The notes below the pieces were generated by a model. The model saw only the letters and a program-made list of their open reading frames with translations. It made no database searches and was not told the origin of the DNA. Both the position numbers and the translations under genes were made by a program. A DNA stretch of 64,000 nucleotides from Burkholderiaceae bacterium (GTDB lineage Bacteria > Pseudomonadota > Gammaproteobacteria > Burkholderiales > Burkholderiaceae), in contig CANFMT010000006.1 in assembly GCA_947448415.1 (NCBI GenBank), positions 37,101 through 101,100 of the forward strand. Reading direction: 5' to 3'. How positions within the stretch are numbered: the first letter of the stretch is position 1; every line of letters starts with the position of its first letter. Below are positions 58,693 through 64,000 of this stretch, piece by piece.

Positions 58693-59955
58693 TTACATAG
58701 AAGCAGAACGCTCGATGAGTTTGCGACGCATTGGGCGCAAAACAAACCAGGCCAAGATTGCAGCAGTTCCATTTAAGAAACTCGCAACCCAGAACACCAC
58801 TTCCCAGCCACCAGTAGTAGCCACCAATACGCTAGACAAAGGTACTAACAATGAAGCAGTTCCTTTGGCTGTGTAGAGAAGACCTGCGTTACCAGCAGCG
58901 TATGTTGATCCAAAAGTATCAGCGTTAGTTGATGGGAACAAGCTGTAGATCTCACCCCAAGCAAAGAACACCAAGCCAGTTAACAGAACAAACATGACTG
59001 GATCGCGACCGAGGTAATACAAACCAAGAATACCCAGGCACTCAAATGTGAAGCACAAGGTCATCGTTTGTTCGCGGCCAATCTTGTCTGATACCCAACC
59101 AAAGAAAGGACGGGTTAAGCCGTTTAATACACGGTCAACGGTCAATGCAAAGGTCAAAGCAGGTAATGCCAAGCCCATCAAACTTACAGTTACGCCGGCA
59201 ATTTGGAAGTCTTTAGCAATTGGGCCTAATTGTGCAGTAGCCATCAAGCCACCAGCCGCAACCATGACGAACATGAGATACATGATCCAGAACACAGGCT
59301 GCTTGATCATTTCCATTGGGCGGAAATCTTTGCGAGTCTGAACAACGGCAGCTTTCACAGTAGTGATAGCGCTCTTGATTGGCTTTGAAAGCAACAAGCT
59401 CAGAACAACAACGATGATGCCCTGCCAGATACCAAAATACCAAAACGCATCTTGATAACCTTGATTAGCAATCATATTGGCGATTGGAATAACAGTTAAT
59501 GCAGAGCCCGCACCAAAGCCAGCAGCAGTCATACCAGCAGCCAAACCGCGACGATCCGGGAACCACTTGAGCGCATTACCCACACATGTACCATAAACAG
59601 CACCAGCACCTACACCACTAACAGCAGCGGCTACGTAGAGCATGGTCAATGTATCGGCATGAGCATTCATCATCCAGCCGAGGCCACACAAAATACCACC
59701 GCAGAAAACAACTGGGCGTGGACCAAACTTATCAACGAGGTAACCTTCGATTGGCACCAACCAAGTTTCAGTCAGTACGAAAATGGTGAATGCAACTTGA
59801 ATCGCTGCGCGACCCCAACCAAACTTCGCGTCAATTGGGTTTACAAACAAAGTCCAACCGTATTGCAAGTTTGCAATCATCGACATACAGATAATGCCGA
59901 TTAGTAGCTGAAACCAACGACCCCCTAAAGGCCCTGCAGTTTTCTCGCCGCTCAT
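58693..59955 (-). CDS. oxlT: MFS transporter, oxalate/formate antiporter type
   Basis: A 420-residue 12-helix transporter of the major facilitator superfamily, with LQYGWTLFVNPI (about 26-37), an A-motif-like GYLVDKFGPRP in loop 2-3 and GVGAGAVYGTCVGNALKWFPDRRG-type helix 4 typical of OxlT-like proteins (read at about 115-138). OxlT exchanges oxalate for formate; no oxalate-degrading gene lies near, so the substrate could be another carboxylate. Monocistronic. Confidence 0.85.
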   Translation of the reverse strand: MSGEKTAGPLGGRWFQLLIGIICMSMIANLQYGWTLFVNPIDAKFGWGRAAIQVAFTIFVLTETWLVPIEGYLVDKFGPRPVVFCGGILCGLGWMMNAHADTLTMLYVAAAVSGVGAGAVYGTCVGNALKWFPDRRGLAAGMTAAGFGAGSALTVIPIANMIANQGYQDAFWYFGIWQGIIVVVLSLLLSKPIKSAITTVKAAVVQTRKDFRPMEMIKQPVFWIMYLMFVMVAAGGLMATAQLGPIAKDFQIAGVTVSLMGLALPALTFALTVDRVLNGLTRPFFGWVSDKIGREQTMTLCFTFECLGILGLYYLGRDPVMFVLLTGLVFFAWGEIYSLFPSTNADTFGSTYAAGNAGLLYTAKGTASLLVPLSSVLVATTGGWEVVFWVASFLNGTAAILAWFVLRPMRRKLIERSASM

Positions 59956-60220
59956 CCTGAATCTCCTATTTTTTACTTTTTATAAATACTTATCTAGCCC
60001 AAAAAAAATTGGGACTCCTGATTTTTAAGCATTTAAACAATGGGCCCCTTGACAGCAATCAAGTTTTCTTTAAAACCTCATTAGTGATTACCCTTGCCAC
60101 AAACCTAAAAAAAGTCCGGGTAATTTCTTAGCTTTGCAGCTTATGCGCATTGCTTTTCAATTCCTTAGGAAAAGAAAAAGCCACCCAAAGGTGGCTTCAT
60201 TCATTCCGTAATTTATTAAA
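59956..60220. other. Intergenic region upstream of oxlT
   Basis: About 265 bp without a convincing gene. It contains the oxlT promoter region, A/T-rich runs and the terminator of the small gene (60175-60195). No repeat or other recognised element was seen. Confidence 0.5.
60175..60195 (-). terminator. Terminator of the 35-residue gene
   Basis: GCCACC, loop TTTG on the minus strand, GGTGGC, followed by TTTTTCTTTT. It lies 26 nt after the small gene's stop codon. Confidence 0.8.
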
Positions 60221-60328
60221 TTACATGCCGCGATAAGCGCCATCATAATCATAATGACGAGCAGTTTGCACCTGGCTAGTTTTGCTTTCAGAAAAAAGCT
60301 GATTAATCATATTCAATAAAACAGTCAT
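60221..60328 (-). CDS. Small protein (35 residues)
   Basis: A 35-residue peptide, MTVLLNMINQLFSESK followed by a polar part ending HYDYDGAYRGM. A perfect ribosome site AAGGAG lies 6 nt before the ATG, and a strong terminator follows 26 nt after the stop, giving a complete small transcription unit. No family recognised. The inverted repeat AGGGTTA/TAACCCT at 60342-60367 is directly upstream and could be an operator. Confidence 0.65.
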   Translation of the reverse strand: MTVLLNMINQLFSESKTSQVQTARHYDYDGAYRGM

Positions 60329-60341
60329 TTGAATCTCCTTA

Positions 60342-60367
60342 AGGGTTAGTACCTAGAGTATAACCCT
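60342..60367. promoter_or_regulatory. Inverted repeat upstream of the small gene
   Basis: AGGGTTA and TAACCCT separated by 12 bp. The same half-sites, fused into one palindrome, recur at 63926-63939 upstream of tctC. Function inferred from position only. Confidence 0.4.
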
Positions 60368-60476
60368 AATATTACTAGTGGGTAGGAGCGATAGAATCAA
60401 TCCAACTTGGTGCGAAAACTAAAAATAAATATATGTAACTTATTGTTTTATATAGTTTTTTATATATTTAAACCGC

Positions 60477-60501
60477 AAAAAGGGGGCTTATGCCCCTTTT
60501 T
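60477..60501 (-). terminator. Terminator of the tct operon
   Basis: AAAAAGGGGGC, loop TTAT, GCCCCTTTTT; a G/C-rich stem followed by T-run on either strand, 17 nt after the tctA stop. Confidence 0.88.
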
Positions 60502-60517
60502 GCCCATGAAATGCTAT

Positions 60518-62017
60518 TTAGGCTGCTGTAGCTTTTTTCTTGCCCACTAACTTGCCAATCAACGGCCAGAATAGAAGCAGCAAAGCAAGAGATGTAATGC
60601 CGCCAACCAGTGGGTTAGAGAAGAAAATATCCAAGCTACCCTGGGAAAACAGCATGGATTGACGGAAAGAGTCTTCTGCACGGTCGCCCAATACCAAAGC
60701 CAATACCATTGGCGCCATTGGGTAGTCCAGCTTCTTAAAGACATATCCGAGCACACCAAAGCCGAGCATCAACCACACATCAAACATCGCATTGTGAACG
60801 GTATATGCACCAACAGCACAAATCACAATAATGACTGGAGCGATGATGGAGAACGGAATTCTCAAGATGGATGCAAACAGTGGCACGCAAGTTAAAACAA
60901 CAAACAAGCCAGCCAAGTTACCTAAGTACATACTAGCAATCAAACCCCAAACAAAGTCTGGCTTCTCTACGAAAAGCAAAGGGCCAGGTTGCAAGCCCCA
61001 GATCAACAAACCACCGAGCAGCACAGCGGCTGTTGGTGATCCCGGGATACCCAATGACAACATTGGGAGAAGCGCTGCAGTACCAGCTGCGTGAGCTGCA
61101 GTTTCTGGAGCAACGATACCTTCCATTTTGCCGGTACCAAACTTGTCGCCATCTTTAGATACGCGCTTAGCAACACCGTATGCCATGAATGACGCTGGTG
61201 TTGCACCGCCTGGAGTAATACCCATCCAGCAACCAATTAAGCAACTGCGTAATGATGTAGCCCAGTACTTAGGCAATTGCTTCCAAGTTTCCCAAACTAC
61301 TTTACCGCGAATCTTTGCGGCAGCGCCCTGGAATGCCAAGCCCTCTTCCATCGAAAGAAGAATCTCGCCAATACCAAACAAACCGATCACAGCAATCAAG
61401 AAGTCAAAGCCACGCATCAACTCGGGGTTACCAAAAGTCAAACGCAGTTGACCAGTAACGGTATCCATACCAACCGTTGCTAACGCAAAGCCGAGCATCA
61501 TGGCAGAGATTGTTTTAAATGGCGATCCCTTGTTCATACCCACAAAACTACAGAAGGTTAGCAAGTAAACCGAGAAGAATTCGGGTGGACCAAATTGCAG
61601 TGCAAACTTAGCCACTAATGGCGCCAAGAAGGTAATCATCACAATCGCAAAGAAAGCGCCAACGAATGAAGAAGTGAATGCTGCAGTTAATGCTTCACCA
61701 GCTTTACCATTTCGGGCCATTGGATAACCATCAAAGGTTGTCGCTACTGACCATGGTTCACCTGGAATATTAAACAGAACAGATGTAATCGCACCGCCGA
61801 ACAATGCACCCCAGTAAATACAAGAGAGCATAATGATGGCCGAAGTTGGAGGCATTGTGAAAGTCAACGGCAACAGAATCGCGATTCCGTTTGCACCGCC
61901 TAGACCAGGCAACACTCCGATAATCACACCAAGCGTTACACCAACCAACATCAACAGCAAGTTAAAGGGTGTCATTGCAACGGCAAAGCCGTTGAATAGA
62001 GCGCTAATTTCTTCCAA
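60518..62017 (-). CDS. tctA: Tripartite tricarboxylate transporter large permease TctA
   Basis: A 499-residue inner-membrane protein with about 12 helices, TctA family signature GVLPGLGGANGIAILLPLTF (about 33-52) and the duplicated-half motif GITPGGATPASFMAYGVAKR (about 270-289). With TctB it forms the transport channel driven by ion gradients. TctC delivers the substrate, a tri- or dicarboxylate or another small carboxylate. Last gene of tctC-tctB-tctA. Confidence 0.95.
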   Translation of the reverse strand: MEEISALFNGFAVAMTPFNLLLMLVGVTLGVIIGVLPGLGGANGIAILLPLTFTMPPTSAIIMLSCIYWGALFGGAITSVLFNIPGEPWSVATTFDGYPMARNGKAGEALTAAFTSSFVGAFFAIVMITFLAPLVAKFALQFGPPEFFSVYLLTFCSFVGMNKGSPFKTISAMMLGFALATVGMDTVTGQLRLTFGNPELMRGFDFLIAVIGLFGIGEILLSMEEGLAFQGAAAKIRGKVVWETWKQLPKYWATSLRSCLIGCWMGITPGGATPASFMAYGVAKRVSKDGDKFGTGKMEGIVAPETAAHAAGTAALLPMLSLGIPGSPTAAVLLGGLLIWGLQPGPLLFVEKPDFVWGLIASMYLGNLAGLFVVLTCVPLFASILRIPFSIIAPVIIVICAVGAYTVHNAMFDVWLMLGFGVLGYVFKKLDYPMAPMVLALVLGDRAEDSFRQSMLFSQGSLDIFFSNPLVGGITSLALLLLFWPLIGKLVGKKKATAA

Positions 62018-62061
62018 CTTGGACTCCTTTTTTTCTAATCTTTTTTAATAGTCATTCTTTT

Positions 62062-62589
62062 TTATTGGATACCCAAAAACTCAAGGGGATTAATCCATGA
62101 GCCGTGTGGCAGTGGTACTTGGAACCAGTATTCGAACATGAGGTAGAGGGCCGCACTCACTCCAACAGATACGACAACCGCCTTCCAAATTGGGTATTTT
62201 CCTAACCACACCATAAAGATGGCGATATAGAGGGCTGAAGAAACGTAAATACCAATCAATTGCACGCCCAAAACAAAAACGATCGCTGGCAACAATACAG
62301 CCATCACCTGTTTAAAAGGCTCTCTCTCAACGAATGTTTCTGTTTCTTTATTCTTGTTCACAATTGCAGCTTGATACAAAGTCACTGCGCTAGAAAGCAT
62401 GATGATCAAACTGATGTAGAAAGGAAAGTAGCCAGCCTCTGGGCCATCGCTACCCCAGCTAGCGCCCAACTTCAGGCTACCGACCATGACTGTCAGGCCG
62501 ATAGCAAGAAACACAAGCGATGTAATGATATCCATCGCTCTTACGCTAATCACTGAGTCTTGATTTGAGTTATTTGAATGTTCAGACAT
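62062..62589 (-). CDS. tctB: Tripartite tricarboxylate transporter small permease TctB
   Basis: A 175-residue membrane protein with four helices and the TctB pattern ASWGSDGPEAGYFPFYISL (about 48-66). It lies between tctC (84-nt gap with a hairpin) and tctA (44-nt gap). Confidence 0.92.
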   Translation of the reverse strand: MSEHSNNSNQDSVISVRAMDIITSLVFLAIGLTVMVGSLKLGASWGSDGPEAGYFPFYISLIIMLSSAVTLYQAAIVNKNKETETFVEREPFKQVMAVLLPAIVFVLGVQLIGIYVSSALYIAIFMVWLGKYPIWKAVVVSVGVSAALYLMFEYWFQVPLPHGSWINPLEFLGIQ

Positions 62590-62627
62590 TTTTTTATTTT
62601 TAATAAAGTTGATTAATACGCTTACTC

Positions 62628-62658
62628 AAAAAATAGGACCCCCTACTGGAGGTCCTAT
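62628..62658 (-). terminator. Attenuator hairpin between tctC and tctB
   Basis: On the minus strand ATAGGACC, a 10-nt loop, GGTCCTAT, then TTTTTT. It looks like an intrinsic terminator inside the operon, so tctC is likely expressed well above tctBA. It parallels the hairpin after pstS. Confidence 0.75.
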
Positions 62659-62673
62659 GTGGTTTACTGTTAA

Positions 62674-63678
62674 TTACTTAGCCAAGAATCCTGCTTCACT
62701 CATCAACTGCTTGTGTAAAGCTTCATTCAATGTAAGCCAGTTTCTAAACTCTTTACCAGTCATGAAAGTTTGATTGAATGCGCCATCAGCCATAAACTTT
62801 TTCCATTCTGGCGTTGCGCGTACCTTCTTAAATACCTCAATATAGTAATCAACCTGCTCTTGAGTTACGCCTGGAGCCATGAAAATACCACGCAACATGA
62901 CATAGTCAGTTGGCACGCCAGCTTCTTTACAAGTCGGAACGTCATACCAAGATTGAGTATCAGTAATTTTTTCTTTGTACGGCATACGTGTGTCATCAAA
63001 CACGCACAAAGCACGTAACTTGTTAGCACGCCATTGAGCAACAGCTTCAATTGGGTTGTTCACTGATGAATCTATGTGGTTACCAACGAGCTGAACAGCG
63101 ACGTCACCACCCCCTTTAAATGGGATGTAAGTAAACTTAGCGCCAGTCGCTTTTTCAATCGCTACAGTAATGATTTGGTCTTCAGACTTAGACCCCGTTC
63201 CACCCATTTTGAATTTACCTGGTCCAGCTGCTTTAGCAGCATCGATATATTCCTTGGCAGTTTTGTATGGCTTATCTGAGTTGTCCCACAAAACAAATTG
63301 ATCAAGCGCCAACATTGCTACCGGCGTGATGTCCTGCCAATTAAATGGCACTCCAGTTGCTAATGGAGTGGTAAACAAATTGGAGAGCGTAATGACGATC
63401 TTATTTGGATCGCCCTTCGCCTCTTTCATTGCTAAGAAACCTTCTGCCCCAGCGCCTGCACCTTTGTTAACAGGAATAACAGCTTGTTTCATTAAATTAT
63501 TTTTTGTGATGATTCCTTGAATCATGCGAGCCATTTGGTCAGCTCCACCGCCTGGACCCGCAGGAATAATAAACTCCACTGGCTTAGTTGGCTCCCATGC
63601 TGCATATGTAGGTGAAGCAATAAAAGCACCTACGGTTAACATCGCAGAAATCAAAGCCCCGTTTAATCTCATGTTCAT
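62674..63678 (-). CDS. tctC: Tripartite tricarboxylate transporter substrate-binding protein TctC (Bug family)
   Basis: A 334-residue periplasmic binding protein: signal peptide about 1-26 (cleaved after TYA), then EPTKPVEFIIPAGPGGGADQMAR, the Bug-family ligand loop, and MGGTGSKSEDQI. The frame opens at 63726, but the ATG at 63678 has GGGGAG 8 nt upstream and begins the signal peptide, so it is preferred. First gene of tctCBA. Confidence 0.93.
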   Translation of the reverse strand: MNMRLNGALISAMLTVGAFIASPTYAAWEPTKPVEFIIPAGPGGGADQMARMIQGIITKNNLMKQAVIPVNKGAGAGAEGFLAMKEAKGDPNKIVITLSNLFTTPLATGVPFNWQDITPVAMLALDQFVLWDNSDKPYKTAKEYIDAAKAAGPGKFKMGGTGSKSEDQIITVAIEKATGAKFTYIPFKGGGDVAVQLVGNHIDSSVNNPIEAVAQWRANKLRALCVFDDTRMPYKEKITDTQSWYDVPTCKEAGVPTDYVMLRGIFMAPGVTQEQVDYYIEVFKKVRATPEWKKFMADGAFNQTFMTGKEFRNWLTLNEALHKQLMSEAGFLAK

Positions 63679-63737
63679 AAAAATACTCCCCAAAAATAAA
63701 TTGGCAATCTCAATTTCATTCCTCACCGATTACCTTG

Positions 63738-63753
63738 GAAATCCTTGGATTTC
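63738..63753. promoter_or_regulatory. Palindrome upstream of tctC
   Basis: GAAATCC-TT-GGATTTC, a 7-bp perfect stem 60 bp before the tctC start; a candidate operator. Position is the only support. Confidence 0.35.
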
Positions 63754-63925
63754 ATTATTCACCTACAAGGTATATGAGCCAATAAAGCTAGTAAATAGAC
63801 TAGCAATTAATTCAAATACACTAAAGACTGTAAGCTTATTTTTTTCAATTTAATACAGTATTAATTCCTATAAACAATAGGGGTTTAACTTTTTCTAATG
63901 CCAGAGATTCTTTGACTTAATTAAA

Positions 63926-63939
63926 TAGGGTTAACCCTA
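63926..63939. promoter_or_regulatory. Perfect palindrome TAGGGTTAACCCTA
   Basis: A 14-bp perfect inverted repeat between tctC and the tRNA-Thr gene. It shares its half-site with the repeat at 60342-60367 at the other end of the tct operon. Confidence 0.4.
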
Positions 63940-63954
63940 AATTAATAAGAGGAT

Positions 63955-64000
63955 TGGTGCCGCTTGCCGGAATCGAACTGGCGACCTTTTCATTACGAAT
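63955..64000 (-). tRNA. tRNA-Thr (anticodon CGT), 3' part
   Basis: The minus strand reads from the anticodon loop TTCGTAA through the variable and T arms (GCCAGTTCGATTCCGGC) to an acceptor strand AAGCGGC-A-CCA. The 5' half is beyond the window. Anticodon CGT reads the threonine codon ACG. Confidence 0.85.

Overview
The window looks like a chromosomal segment of a small-genome freshwater betaproteobacterium of the Burkholderiaceae, most likely Polynucleobacter or a close relative. This is inferred from gene content and order, not from a database search: ftsK-lolA-serS divergent from trxB, Bug-type TctCBA, an OxlT-like antiporter, H1-like lysine/alanine-rich tails, compact spacing and moderate GC. 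No phage, insertion sequence, integrase or CRISPR array was seen.

Layout. 1-9.9 kb: housekeeping and small genes (hemN, a COG2509 flavoprotein, yaeQ, an orphan PIN protein, a luciferase-like monooxygenase, slyX, asmA-like, yjdM) and a protein with a histone H1-like tail on an unassigned domain. 9.9-11.8 kb: an arsRC-acr3 operon. 11.8-33.2 kb: a phosphate-starvation island. It holds two polyphosphate kinases 2, one in an operon with an H1-like protein, a lipid-remodelling cluster (PlsC/OlsA-like, PlcP-like phosphatase, glycosyltransferase, DgkA, OlsB), exopolyphosphatase, alkaline phosphatase with MgtC and a GDCCVxC protein, a second arsenate reductase, another MgtC, and pstSCAB-phoU-phoB-phoR. 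I read five clear PHO boxes and one weaker one in it, most with a possible -10 element 10 bp downstream. 33.3-38.6 kb: CorA/ZntB-like transporter, outer-membrane protein, secreted metallophosphoesterase, Ntn hydrolase and tRNA-Ser(CGA).

38.6-53.7 kb: serS, lolA, ftsK, trxB, a VapBC pair between two matching terminators, membrane and soluble pyrophosphatases (divergent), nadE, a PII gene, a RodZ-like protein, an orphan FixJ-type regulator and ilvD. 53.7-58.6 kb: a five-gene operon that looks copper-related (DUF2946, TonB receptor, BNR-repeat protein, thioredoxin-like protein, PCu(A)C chaperone). 58.7-64 kb: an oxalate/formate-type antiporter, a 35-residue small gene, tctCBA and the 3' part of a tRNA-Thr(CGT).

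The most coherent unusual system is the phosphate island. Uptake (Pst), sensing (PhoBRU), storage and release (two PPK2s, Ppx), scavenging (alkaline phosphatase), membrane lipid replacement (PlcP, glycosyltransferase, OlsB, PlsC/OlsA-like) and arsenate defence, needed because phosphate transporters admit arsenate, lie in about 22 kb and seem tied together by PhoB sites. The PHO boxes were read by eye and the lipid-remodelling functions are inferred from family resemblance and neighbourhood.
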